Shown here piece by piece: positions 13,855 through 21,948 of a DNA stretch of 46,224 nucleotides (its first letter is position 1; every line of letters starts with the position of its first letter). The position numbers and the translations under genes are program-made. The notes under the pieces are model-generated. The model worked only from the letters and a program-made list of their open reading frames with translations. It was not told the DNA's origin and searched no databases. Source of the stretch: Clostridia bacterium (lineage in GTDB: Bacteria; Bacillota; Clostridia; Lachnospirales; Lachnospiraceae); the NCBI GenBank assembly GCA_910575725.1, contig CAJTFE010000040.1, forward strand, positions 1 through 46,224, written 5' to 3'.

Positions 13855-15353
13855 CCGTGCCCATCGACCTGACCAACAAGCGCTTAAGCAACATCGCCTA
13901 TTCCTTTGGGAAGGTGTGCAAGATCTCCTACCTGGGAGGGCAGGGGATCGCGCCGGATACCGGAGTCTACCAGTATGTGAACCCCGGCCAGTCCCTGCCC
14001 AGGATCATCAGTTCCAAAAGCCTGGGGGCAGCCAGCATCGAAGCGATCAAGAGCTATTTCACAGATGAGCAGGTGGTGCGCAGCATTGCCGGGCTGGTGG
14101 GGATGGACTTCGATACCCTGATTGGCGGCAGGTACAAGCTGTTCCTGGAACCGGTGATGTATGTGAAATTCCAGGGCGTGTATGTGGCCATGACCGCCAC
14201 TGAGGCCGCCTGCTATGATGAGGTGACCGGGGGAGCCGTCCGCAGGGTGCTGCCCACCGTGGCCTTCCAGAACCTGCCGCTGTCCATGTTTCTGGAAAGC
14301 GGGGATCTGGGGTTCCCGGCGTGGGGAGGGCCAAGATCCGGCGTCCGGTCCAATCAGGAGGTGAAATCCTCCCTGGGCCTTGGCATTGTCCGGTTCAATG
14401 AAGTGGTCACTCCACCGGCAGTGTCTGTCTATGATTACGAATACCGGGTGAACACGGAGGTTATCACTTCGGTCATGGTGCGGGGAGGCCAGGCGGATCC
14501 GGACCATCCGGTATCCGTGACCTTCCATGTGGGCGGACGGACCATGCGGGTGAACAACGTGTATTACCCCTCCGGAGACAGCCAGCTGGTGTGGATCCGC
14601 TGGACCACCCCGGCCACACCCCAGGTGATGGAGATCACCGTCTCGGCAACCGGCAGGGGGCATGCGGAAAAGAGCGTGATCACTGCCAACATCGTGGATC
14701 TGGACCAGAACCCGCCCCCGGATCCCCAAGCCGATGACCGGAACGATGGGTTCACGCCGGGAACTATGCCGGTGAATGAGCAGAAGACATCCCTGGACTG
14801 GAGCGTATGGAGACCCTGGTGGCAGGAACACTGGGTATGGCATAGCAGAGGGGAGGATGACGGCTACTGGTGCGACCATGGCTGGTGGGAGTTTGACCTG
14901 GATACCTATCATGCAAGCCTGTCGGCCACTATGGGGATCACACCGGATGGGAAGAACCCCACCGCTTCCGGAAGCACCTTAAAATCCGGTTACGGGATCC
15001 AGGAGACCGTGACGGCCAGGGTAAGCACCAGACAGAGTTCGGCCACGACTCCGGCCCAGAATGCGGTGACGTATTTCCCGGAGTTCCAGTATGGGCGGTT
15101 CTGGCGTCTCCTGGAACGGACCGGGAGCGGGTACCAGGCACGGTTTGAGTTTCAGGAAAACGAGTACAGCACCTATCAGCGGAGGACCCATTTCACACCG
15201 ATCTGGTACCCGGACGGGAGTTATACCCCCTACACCTGGCTCATCGACAGCTGGACTCCTGCCGGGATGCTGTCCATGAACCTGTCGGACAGTGTAAGCA
15301 TCCGGGGAAATCTGTGGATGGACTGGCATATCGCCCCGCAGGATCCGTCATAG
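13851..15353 (+). CDS. large beta-rich surface protein of the transfer apparatus (main part)
   Basis: 500 residues from GTG 13851, which overlaps the upstream stop as GTGA and has GGAGGG 6 bases before it. The protein has no signal sequence of its own, although its content is that of an exported protein: beta-rich stretches, many Trp/Tyr, repeated ITVSATGRGHAEKS-like Ig-type strands, and no membrane helix. The conserved beginning VPIDLTNKRLSNIAYSFGKV continues the family pattern of the 13657 fragment. It is probably a secreted component next to the VirB2-like gene, perhaps an adhesin or pore cap. As written, it could not be exported unless the frames are joined. Confidence 0.7.
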   Translation: MTVPIDLTNKRLSNIAYSFGKVCKISYLGGQGIAPDTGVYQYVNPGQSLPRIISSKSLGAASIEAIKSYFTDEQVVRSIAGLVGMDFDTLIGGRYKLFLEPVMYVKFQGVYVAMTATEAACYDEVTGGAVRRVLPTVAFQNLPLSMFLESGDLGFPAWGGPRSGVRSNQEVKSSLGLGIVRFNEVVTPPAVSVYDYEYRVNTEVITSVMVRGGQADPDHPVSVTFHVGGRTMRVNNVYYPSGDSQLVWIRWTTPATPQVMEITVSATGRGHAEKSVITANIVDLDQNPPPDPQADDRNDGFTPGTMPVNEQKTSLDWSVWRPWWQEHWVWHSRGEDDGYWCDHGWWEFDLDTYHASLSATMGITPDGKNPTASGSTLKSGYGIQETVTARVSTRQSSATTPAQNAVTYFPEFQYGRFWRLLERTGSGYQARFEFQENEYSTYQRRTHFTPIWYPDGSYTPYTWLIDSWTPAGMLSMNLSDSVSIRGNLWMDWHIAPQDPS

Positions 15354-15365
15354 GAGGGCAGGAGC

Positions 15366-15833
15366 ATGGCATATGAGAGGATAAAGCGTCCAAAAGGAGC
15401 CGTCTACCATTATACAAAGAGAGAGAACCTGGACGGGATCCGGAAGGATGGCAGGCTGCGCCGTTTCGGGGACCGGGAATGCTGGGTGTGCAGCTGTCTG
15501 GAGGATACGCTCCGGCTGATGGAGCTGACAGTGATGCAGGAAGGAAAGCCCTACTATGCAATGGGTGGTATCCTGAAACGCTATCCTCCTTTTGTGCCGG
15601 AGGAGTATGTGATCTTGAAGCTGCAGCCCAGGTACCAGAGTGGGGACTGGGTCATTTGGAGACAGGCAATGCCTGTGGATGCGCCGCAGGAGCTTTTGAA
15701 TCTGGCAGAGGAATTCAGCTTTTTGAAGAAAGGATTCCGGGGAGATTTAAGGTTTTATGGGGAGCCGGAGGTCTTCGAGGTTGCTGATTTCCTGGAAATG
15801 AGAACATCCGGGCCGGAGCTTCGGATGGAATAA
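15366..15833 (+). CDS. small protein with DarT/ADP-ribosyltransferase-like N-terminus
   Basis: GGAGGGCAGGAGC precedes the ATG. The start VYHYTKRENLDGIRKDGRLR matches the H-[YF]-T-x(3)-N-L-x-x-I-x-x-x-G pattern that opens DarT-like and related ADP-ribosyltransferase folds. The later WVCSCLEDTLRLME and YVILKLQP would be the following NAD-site strand and helix. The catalytic Glu cannot be placed with confidence. It lies between the surface protein and the VirB2-like gene, in the same operon. It could be a nucleic-acid- or protein-modifying enzyme delivered or expressed during transfer (inference). The family assignment is tentative. Confidence 0.5.
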   Translation: MAYERIKRPKGAVYHYTKRENLDGIRKDGRLRRFGDRECWVCSCLEDTLRLMELTVMQEGKPYYAMGGILKRYPPFVPEEYVILKLQPRYQSGDWVIWRQAMPVDAPQELLNLAEEFSFLKKGFRGDLRFYGEPEVFEVADFLEMRTSGPELRME

Positions 15834-15869
15834 AAGAACAGATCATCAGAGAAAAAGGAGGAAAAATCA

Positions 15870-16208
15870 ATGAGAAAGAAAAAATGGATGGCAATGCTGG
15901 CAGTAAGCATGCTCCTGGCGATGATGTTTGCCACCACTGCCTTCGCAGCCGGGACCGGGGATGTGGCAGGGGCCATTGAAGGAACCTGGACCACAGCATC
16001 GGCCCAGATCAAGACGGTGGTCAACAAGGTGGTGTTTCCGGCCATCGACCTGATCCTGGCCGTGCTGTTCTTCGTGAAGGTGGGGACGGCCTATATGGAC
16101 TACCGCAAGCACGGACAGATCGAATGGGCGCCACCGGTGATCCTGTTCGCCTGCCTGGTGTTCATGCTGACGGCCCCGCTTTATATCTGGGGGATCATCG
16201 GGATCTGA
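15870..16208 (+). CDS. VirB2-like channel/pilin subunit (DUF3852-type)
   Basis: AAAAAGGAGGAAAAATCA precedes ATG 15870. The 112-residue product has a Sec signal peptide cut near AFA-AGTGD, then two membrane helices (about residues 47-68 and 85-110) joined by a basic YRKHGQ loop. This is the size and topology of VirB2/TrbC pilins, and the sequence (GAIEGTWTTASAQIKTVVN) matches DUF3852 proteins of Clostridia ICEs as I recall them. It should polymerise into, or line, the conjugation channel. The VirB6-like gene follows after one intervening gene. Confidence 0.75.
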   Translation: MRKKKWMAMLAVSMLLAMMFATTAFAAGTGDVAGAIEGTWTTASAQIKTVVNKVVFPAIDLILAVLFFVKVGTAYMDYRKHGQIEWAPPVILFACLVFMLTAPLYIWGIIGI

Positions 16209-16270
16209 GGAAAGGAAACTGTGTTTATATGCGGCCTGTCTTTCTGGCAGGCTGCGGAAAGGAGGCTGGT

Positions 16271-16948
16271 ATGGATAAAGAGACATTCTGGAAAGTGATC
16301 GGGGAAGTCAACCGATGTGTGGAGGATGGTGACCAGGAGGCTGTTCTGGAAGCAACCCAGAGGAAACTGATGGAATATTCTGCTGTGGATATCGCCAGAT
16401 GGCATGAGATCAAGGGTGTGTATATGCAGCTTGCTGACAGGAACGATCTGTGGGCGGCCTGTGCGGCCACGGGTACCCACTGTACGGATGACGGGTTTAT
16501 CGACTTTCGCTCCTGGCTGATTTCCCAGGGAAAGGATGTGTATATGCAGGTGCTCCAGGATCCGGATTCCCTGGCGGAGGTGGAAATCCCGAAAGAAGGG
16601 GCGGATTTTGAAGCTTATGGATATGTTGCCTTATATGCCTACGGGCAGAAAAAAGAAATCGAGACGAAAGGGCTGGCATCCGTCCTGAAAGACTATCTAA
16701 CTTGGATCGGAAGAGAAGGGCAGACCAGCGCAGAGACATACCTGCGGACGCTGGAATATAAAAATGATATCTACCAGGAGATCGATGCACATCCTCTTGG
16801 GGCAGAGGAAAAGGAAGAGGAAGAGATCCTTTCGGAAGTGGATCTGAGACCAGACATCAGCAGCTGCTGGAACAGGGAGATGCTGCCGGAGATCGTTCCC
16901 AGGCTGTGCTGGAAATATGGTGTCGGGCAGGGGATGGACATGTCCTGA
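16271..16948 (+). CDS. DUF4240 domain protein
   Basis: The start is ATG 16271 (AAAGGAGGCTGGT upstream), giving MDKETFWKVIGEVN; the frame extends upstream to 16124 but that part overlaps the VirB2-like gene. Residues 1-130 follow DUF4240: the FWKVI helix, ADRNDLWAACAATGT, CTDDGFIDFRSWLISQGKDVY, and DPDSLAEVE. DUF4240 is a helical domain of unknown function, often found alone or near WGR domains. It has no membrane segment and no clear channel role, so it looks like an accessory gene inside the transfer operon. Confidence 0.75.
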   Translation: MDKETFWKVIGEVNRCVEDGDQEAVLEATQRKLMEYSAVDIARWHEIKGVYMQLADRNDLWAACAATGTHCTDDGFIDFRSWLISQGKDVYMQVLQDPDSLAEVEIPKEGADFEAYGYVALYAYGQKKEIETKGLASVLKDYLTWIGREGQTSAETYLRTLEYKNDIYQEIDAHPLGAEEKEEEEILSEVDLRPDISSCWNREMLPEIVPRLCWKYGVGQGMDMS

Positions 16949-16998
16949 CAGTCCATGTGTTTTGGTCTCCGGAAAAGAAAGGAGGAACAGGCAGACCT

Positions 16999-17901
16999 AT
17001 GTTTATATGGGATTTTGTGGCGGACACGGTTCTTGGGCAGATCGTGGACTGGATCTACGGGCAGATCATCGGGTTCCTTGGGAACTTTTTTTCCGCCATG
17101 GGAAATATGGGGGCGGAGCTGTTTGAGATGGCCTGGGTCCAGGCAATCGTGCAGTTCTTTTTCCAGTTTGGATGGGCACTGTACGGAGTAGGACTTGTGG
17201 TGGCTGTGTTTGAGTGCGGCATCGAATACCAGTCCGGCAGGGGCAGCGTGAAGGATACAGCTCTGAATGCCGTCAAGGGATTTCTGGCAGTGGGGCTGTT
17301 TTCCGTGGTGCCGGTGCGGCTCTACCAGCTGTGCGTATCCCTGCAGGCCAGCTTTACGGCAGGGATCACGGGCTTTGGGACGGATGTAGGCACGCTTGCC
17401 AATAACATCATCGGCACCCTGCAGGATGCGAGTCTGGAGGAGGTCATGAGCAGCGGCGGTGTTTTCGGCGGCCTGACGGAGATCACCAGCCCTATTCTGA
17501 TGATCTTTATCCTGATCATGATGGGATACGCCACCATCAAGGTGTTCTTTGCCAACTTAAAGCGGGGCGGGATCCTGGTGATCCAGATTGCGGTGGGGAG
17601 CCTTTACATGTTCAGCATCCCCAGGGGATACCTGGATGGCTTTACCAGCTGGTGCAAGCAGGTCATTGGATTGTGTCTGACAGCTTTTCTGCAGGCAACG
17701 ATCCTGATCGCCGGTCTTATGGTGTTAAAGGATCATGCCCTTCTGGGGCTTGGACTGATGCTCTCAGCTGGGGAGGTGCCCAGGATTGCCGGGCAGTTCG
17801 GGCTGGATACCAACACCAGGGCCAACATCATGAGTACGGTCTATGCGGCTCAGAGCGCTATTAACATGACCAGAACTGTAGTAAAGGCGGTGGCAAAATG
17901 A
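16999..17901 (+). CDS. VirB6/TrbL-like polytopic channel protein
   Basis: ATG 16999 (MFIWDFVADTVLGQ) is preferred; the frame start at 16906 lies inside the previous gene. The roughly 300-residue protein has five to six hydrophobic segments (about residues 20-40, 55-80, 105-130, 180-205, 210-230 and 240-265) and a helical cytoplasmic tail. This is the architecture of VirB6/TrbL proteins, which form the inner-membrane pore of type IV secretion systems. GGAGG lies 13 bases upstream, slightly long. The stop overlaps the next ATG. Confidence 0.8.
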   Translation: MFIWDFVADTVLGQIVDWIYGQIIGFLGNFFSAMGNMGAELFEMAWVQAIVQFFFQFGWALYGVGLVVAVFECGIEYQSGRGSVKDTALNAVKGFLAVGLFSVVPVRLYQLCVSLQASFTAGITGFGTDVGTLANNIIGTLQDASLEEVMSSGGVFGGLTEITSPILMIFILIMMGYATIKVFFANLKRGGILVIQIAVGSLYMFSIPRGYLDGFTSWCKQVIGLCLTAFLQATILIAGLMVLKDHALLGLGLMLSAGEVPRIAGQFGLDTNTRANIMSTVYAAQSAINMTRTVVKAVAK

Positions 17902-18293
17902 CAGAGGGTAAATTGGTATATATCGCATCCCCCTACGCCGGGGATGTGGAAGGGAATGTGGCGTTTGCGAAAGCGGCCTGCCGGTATGCGGCGGCACAGG
18001 GGTATACGCCGGTAGCGGTTCACCTGATGTATCCACAGTTTCTGGATGACCGGGTGCCAAAGGAACGGGAGGCCGGGCTTAAGATGGGCCGGAGGGTACT
18101 CGCAGCTTGTGAGGAAATCTGGCTGTGCGGGGAACGGATGTCTGCCGGGATGAAAGCGGAGGAGGCGGAGGCTAAAAGGCTGGGGATTCCCATACGGAAA
18201 GTGCCGTCTTCGGATATCTGTTCCTTCCAGAAGCAGATAGAGGGACAGCGTCGGGAGGAACCTGCAGGGATGGAGGCGATGACGTTATGTTAA
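17898..18293 (+). CDS. nucleoside deoxyribosyltransferase-like protein (DUF4406 type)
   Basis: ATG 17898 overlaps the VirB6-like stop by four bases. The fold markers are VYIASPYAGDVEGN at the N-terminus (strand then nucleotide-binding loop), AVHLMYPQFLDD, and EEIWLCGERMSAGMKAEEAEAKRLGIPI. This is the pattern of DUF4406/DUF1937-like members of the N-deoxyribosyltransferase superfamily. Such enzymes act on nucleosides, nucleotides or NAD-related substrates. It has no evident channel function, and its co-translation with VirB6 is notable. The exact substrate cannot be read from the sequence. Confidence 0.7.
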   Translation: MTEGKLVYIASPYAGDVEGNVAFAKAACRYAAAQGYTPVAVHLMYPQFLDDRVPKEREAGLKMGRRVLAACEEIWLCGERMSAGMKAEEAEAKRLGIPIRKVPSSDICSFQKQIEGQRREEPAGMEAMTLC

Positions 18294-18309
18294 GAAAGGG
18301 GAGCGAACA

Positions 18310-18570
18310 ATGTATATTTATCCGGATCACCTGAAAGCGAAGGCGACCATGTGGCTGTGGCAGCTTAGGGATCTCACCATCGTAGGCGTGGGCGTCCTTC
18401 TTTCTGTCCTTGCCATTACCCAGACGGGGATCGTCATCCCGGCGATCCTGACTGCTGTGTATGGGTTTCTGACGATCCGCTTTGAGGATACCAGCATCCT
18501 GGATTTCCTCTGCTATGCCAGCGCGTTCTTTTTCCGGCAGCAATTTTTTGAATGGAGGTTTCACCAATGA
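18310..18570 (+). CDS. VirB3/PrgI-like membrane protein
   Basis: 86 residues with GAAAGGGGAGCGAAC before ATG 18310. Two adjacent hydrophobic helices (about residues 22-40 and 43-58) follow a soluble N-terminus and precede FEDTSILDFLCYASAFFFRQQFFEW. Size, topology and location directly before VirB4-type genes mark it as the VirB3/PrgI equivalent, which couples the ATPase to the inner-membrane pore. The stop overlaps the following ATG (ATGA), so it is translationally coupled to the VirB4 N-half-like gene. Confidence 0.75.
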   Translation: MYIYPDHLKAKATMWLWQLRDLTIVGVGVLLSVLAITQTGIVIPAILTAVYGFLTIRFEDTSILDFLCYASAFFFRQQFFEWRFHQ

Positions 18571-19157
18571 GCAGAAAAGAGAAAAAGGCCAGGGAGCAGA
18601 AGCTCTCCACCCGCCAGCTCATCAACACGAAGGCGGTCAGCGACTACAGCCTGGAGACTTACGATGGAGATGACCTGGTGTATTTCATGATCCGGCCCAC
18701 CAATCTGTCGGTGCTGTCCGATTCCAGCGTGGGGGCCAGGGTGTACGCCCTGATGAACGTATTAAAAGGCGTGGCGGAGATCGAGATGCTGTGCTTAAAC
18801 AGCAGGGAGAATTTTGAAGAGAACAAGAGCTTCTTAAGGAAACGGGCGGAGGAGGAGAGGAACCCGGTGATCCGGAAGCTTCTGGAGCGTGACCAGAACT
18901 TCCTGGACCGTATCCAGGTGCAGATGGCCACGGCCAGGGAATTCCTGATCATCATCCGACTTCACAACGAGAAGGGGAATGAGGTGTTCTCCTACCTGGA
19001 CCGCATTGAAAAATCCTTAAAGGAGCAGGGGTTCTCCGCCAGCCGGGCGGGAAGCGAAGATATCAAGCGGATCATGGCTGTGTATTACGAGCAGAACGTG
19101 ACCAGCGAGAAGTTTGAGGACTTTGACGGGGAGCGGTGGATCATCCCGGACGATTAA
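18567..19157 (+). CDS. VirB4 N-terminal-domain-like conjugation protein
   Basis: ATG 18567 with GGAGG 8 bases upstream overlaps the VirB3-like stop. The 196-residue sequence resembles the N-terminal (CagE-like) region of VirB4 proteins: VYFMIRPTNLSVLSDSSV, EIEMLCLNSRENFEENK, and NPVIRKLLERDQNFLDRIQ ending in TAREFLIIIRL. It lacks a P-loop. The P-loop-bearing VirB4 at 20078 starts without much of this domain. The two may act as a split VirB4, or this is a dedicated partner subunit. A fic gene with its own signals lies between them. Confidence 0.65.
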   Translation: MSRKEKKAREQKLSTRQLINTKAVSDYSLETYDGDDLVYFMIRPTNLSVLSDSSVGARVYALMNVLKGVAEIEMLCLNSRENFEENKSFLRKRAEEERNPVIRKLLERDQNFLDRIQVQMATAREFLIIIRLHNEKGNEVFSYLDRIEKSLKEQGFSASRAGSEDIKRIMAVYYEQNVTSEKFEDFDGERWIIPDD

Positions 19158-19171
19158 GGAAAAATAGTGGG

Positions 19172-19200
19172 TTACTACCCTGGCAAAAGTGTGGTATACT
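19172..19200 (+). promoter_or_regulatory. promoter for the fic gene
   Basis: Extended -10 TGGTATACT, with the hexamer TATACT at 19195-19200 and a weak -35 TTACTA at 19172-19177 (17-base spacer). It lies in the only sizeable gap of the channel operon and 31 bases before the fic ATG. Confidence 0.5.
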
Positions 19201-19231
19201 CTGAAAGAAGGGACAGAAGGGAGGACAGCCT

Positions 19232-19990
19232 ATGGATTATCAGGAATTATTGCGGAAACGGGATGCGTATCAGGAAGGAAAGCATCTCATACCGGAGCTG
19301 ACCATTGCCAGCTATGAGCGGGCGTTCGAGATAGAATATACCCATCATTCCACGGCCATAGAGGGGAACACCCTGACGCTGATGGAGACAAAGCTGGTGC
19401 TGGAGGACAGGATCAGCGTGGGCGGCAAACGCCTGCGGGAACTTTACGAGCCGTTAAACCATGAGAAGGCGTTCCACTATGTGAAAGACTGTATAGGCAA
19501 AGGATATGCGCTGGACGAGAAGATTATCAAGGATATCCATGCCATGCTGATGCAAAACATCATGGTAGGAGGAGTTTACCGAAATGTGGATGTGTATATT
19601 TCCGGCGCACAGCACACCCCGCCTTCCCCCAATGAGATGTACCGGCAGATAAAAAATTTCTATGCGGATCTGTCCTGGAAGGGACAGCAGCTGAACCTGA
19701 TCGAGCTGGCGGCATGGACCCATGCGGAATTTGTAAAGATTCATCCCTACCCGGACGGAAATGGGAGGACATCAAGGCTGATCATGAATTACCAGCTGAT
19801 GGCAAACGGCTTCGCGCCCATATCCATCGCAAAGGAGAACCGTCTGGACTACTTTAATGCGTTGGAAGCCTATGCGGTGGAGGGGGATATCTCACCATTT
19901 GCAGAGATGCTCGCAGAACTGGAGGAGGTGCAGCTTGACCGGTATCTTGCCATGACCCGGCAGGCCCAGGGGATGAGCCAGCAGTTGTAA
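19232..19990 (+). CDS. Fic-family protein (class II, self-inhibited)
   Basis: The catalytic loop HPYPDGNGR is complete at residues 171-179, so the enzyme should transfer AMP (or another nucleotide moiety) to a hydroxyl on a target protein. Just upstream in the fold, S40-x-x-x-E44-G45 (STAIEGN) matches the inhibitory motif, whose Glu blocks ATP binding. It lies N-terminal to the Fic core, which makes this a class II Fic. At 252 residues it has no added DNA-binding domain. It carries its own promoter and an intrinsic terminator, so it looks like a self-contained insertion in the channel operon. Possible roles include host or recipient modification, or a stress-type toxin kept in check by its own Glu. 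Confidence 0.85.
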   Translation: MDYQELLRKRDAYQEGKHLIPELTIASYERAFEIEYTHHSTAIEGNTLTLMETKLVLEDRISVGGKRLRELYEPLNHEKAFHYVKDCIGKGYALDEKIIKDIHAMLMQNIMVGGVYRNVDVYISGAQHTPPSPNEMYRQIKNFYADLSWKGQQLNLIELAAWTHAEFVKIHPYPDGNGRTSRLIMNYQLMANGFAPISIAKENRLDYFNALEAYAVEGDISPFAEMLAELEEVQLDRYLAMTRQAQGMSQQL

Positions 19991-20013
19991 AAACAGGATT
20001 ATAATAATGTGAA

Positions 20014-20048
20014 ACGTCAGATGTGAAAAGCGTCTGGCGTCTTTTTAT
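20014..20048 (+). terminator. strong terminator after fic
   Basis: ACGTCAGATG (20014-20023) pairs along 10 positions (two G-U) with CGTCTGGCGT (20031-20040), around a 7-base loop, then CTTTTTAT. It lies 30 bases before the virB4 start, so virB4 transcription must read through it or start nearby. Confidence 0.75.
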
Positions 20049-20077
20049 GCAAAAAATTCAGGACAGGAGGAAGAAAG

Positions 20078-21907
20078 TTGAGGAATACAAATACAGACCA
20101 GCCCGGACATCCGGGAGATGTTCGCGTGCAGGAGTTTCTGGATATGATCGCCCCTTCGGTGATCAAATTCAACACGGACCATTTCATCTGCGGCAACACC
20201 TTCCGGTGTGTCTGGGCGTTGCGGGAATACCCTACTTCCACGGAGGAACAGGCCATCTTAAAGAGGCTGGGGGAGAAGGACGGGGTGACGCTCCGGATCT
20301 ACACCCGCCATGTGAATGCCGCCGAGGAGAGGAAGATCATCAGCAATGCCGCCAGTAAGAACCGGATGGAGCGGGCCAATACCAATGACCTGCAGCAGAC
20401 CGTGATGGCGGAGAGCAACCTGCAGGATGTGGCAACCATCGTGGCCCAGACCCACCGGAACCGGGAGCCTCTGCTGCACACGGCAGTATACATCGAACTG
20501 TCGGCCAGTGATTATGACCGTCTGAAGCTGTTACAGACAGAGGTCTTGACAGAGCTGATACGCTCCAAGCTGAACGTGGACCGGCTGATGCTGCGGCAGC
20601 AACAGGGCTTCCAGTCCGTGATGCCCAGCGGAAAAAATGTGTTCCGGGACCAGTTCGAGCGGGTGCTGCCTGCCAGCAGCGTGGCCAATCTCTATCCCTT
20701 CAACTACAGCGGAAAGACGGATCCCCATGGCTTCTATGTGGGCCGTGACAAGTTCGGCAGCAATGTCCTGGTGGACTTCAACCAGAGGGCGGAGGATAAG
20801 ACCAACGGCTCCATCCTGATCCTGGGAAACTCTGGCCAGGGCAAGTCCTATCTGCTGAAGCTGATCCTGTGCAACCTGCGGGAGTCGGGCATGAACGTCA
20901 TCTGCCTGGATCCGGAGATGGAGTATGAGGATCTGACCAACAACCTGCAGGGGTGCTTCATTGACCTGATGGGAGGGCGTTATATCATCAATCCCCTGGA
21001 GCCGAAGGTATGGGATGAGGGGGACGGGCCGGAGGATCCGGATGCCCCGGAGACCTTCCGGATCAGCAGCCGTCTGAGCCAGCACATCAGCTTTTTAAAG
21101 GATTTCTTCCGCAGTTACAAGGACTTCACGGACCGGGAGAGCGATGTGATCGAGATCATGCTGCAGAAGCTGTACCAGAGCCGGGGCCTGAGTGACCAGA
21201 CGGATTTTAAACTGCTGGGGCCGGAGGATTACCCAACCCTTTCGGAGATGTACGATTTTATCGAGGCGGAATACAAAGGCTTTGATGAAAAGGAACGGCA
21301 GCTTTATACGGCGGAGCTTCTGCAGAACATCCTCCTGGGGCTGCATTCCATGTGTAAGGGGGCGGAGTCCAAGTTCTTCAACGGGCATACCAACATCGCG
21401 GATTCCACCTTCGTCACATTTGGGGTGAAGGGGCTTTTACAGGCCAGCAAAAGCCTTAAGAATGCTCTGCTGTTCAATGTATTGTCCTACATGAGCAACG
21501 AGCTTCTGACCACCGGGGATACGGCAGCCAGTCTGGACGAGTTCTATTTATTTCTCTCCAACCTGACTGCCGTGGAGTATGTGCGGAACTTTATGAAGCG
21601 GGTGCGAAAGAAGAACTCGGCGGTGATCATCGCCAGCCAGAACCTGGAGGACTTCAATATCGAGGGAATCCGGGAGTACACCAAGCCCCTGTTCTCCATC
21701 CCCACCCACCAGTTCCTGTTCAATGCCGGTGCCATTGATGAGAAGTTCTATATCGACACCCTGCAGCTGGAACCCAGTGAATTCTCCCTGATCCGTTATC
21801 CCCAGAGAGGGGTGTGCCTCTATAAGTGCGGCAATGAACGGTATAACCTGATGGTCACAGCCCCGGATTACAAGGCCAGGCTGTTCGGAAAGGCAGGCGG
21901 GCGCTGA
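20078..21907 (+). CDS. virB4: VirB4-type conjugation ATPase
   Basis: TTG 20078 has AGGAGG 7 bases upstream. Walker A is GNSGQGKS at residues 250-257, inside the typical GSILILGNSGQGKSYLLK strand-loop-helix. NVICLDPEMEYEDL follows, and the Walker B region is in AASLDEFYLFLSN. The Q/N motif IIASQNLEDF lies near the C-terminus. VirB4 energises pilus/channel assembly and substrate transfer, and is a hallmark of type IV secretion. At 609 residues it is shorter than full VirB4 proteins (about 800). The missing part corresponds roughly to the separate 18567 product. Confidence 0.9.
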   Translation: MRNTNTDQPGHPGDVRVQEFLDMIAPSVIKFNTDHFICGNTFRCVWALREYPTSTEEQAILKRLGEKDGVTLRIYTRHVNAAEERKIISNAASKNRMERANTNDLQQTVMAESNLQDVATIVAQTHRNREPLLHTAVYIELSASDYDRLKLLQTEVLTELIRSKLNVDRLMLRQQQGFQSVMPSGKNVFRDQFERVLPASSVANLYPFNYSGKTDPHGFYVGRDKFGSNVLVDFNQRAEDKTNGSILILGNSGQGKSYLLKLILCNLRESGMNVICLDPEMEYEDLTNNLQGCFIDLMGGRYIINPLEPKVWDEGDGPEDPDAPETFRISSRLSQHISFLKDFFRSYKDFTDRESDVIEIMLQKLYQSRGLSDQTDFKLLGPEDYPTLSEMYDFIEAEYKGFDEKERQLYTAELLQNILLGLHSMCKGAESKFFNGHTNIADSTFVTFGVKGLLQASKSLKNALLFNVLSYMSNELLTTGDTAASLDEFYLFLSNLTAVEYVRNFMKRVRKKNSAVIIASQNLEDFNIEGIREYTKPLFSIPTHQFLFNAGAIDEKFYIDTLQLEPSEFSLIRYPQRGVCLYKCGNERYNLMVTAPDYKARLFGKAGGR

Positions 21908-21948
21908 TGGAGGCCGGAATATCCTGACGGGAGAGGAGGTGTACAGGC

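Noticed and set aside
13825..13860. Programmed -1 frameshift joining the 13657 and 13851 frames
   Set aside because: No X-XXY-YYZ slippery heptamer is present at the junction, so mutation or error is preferred, although the G-rich run leaves some doubt.
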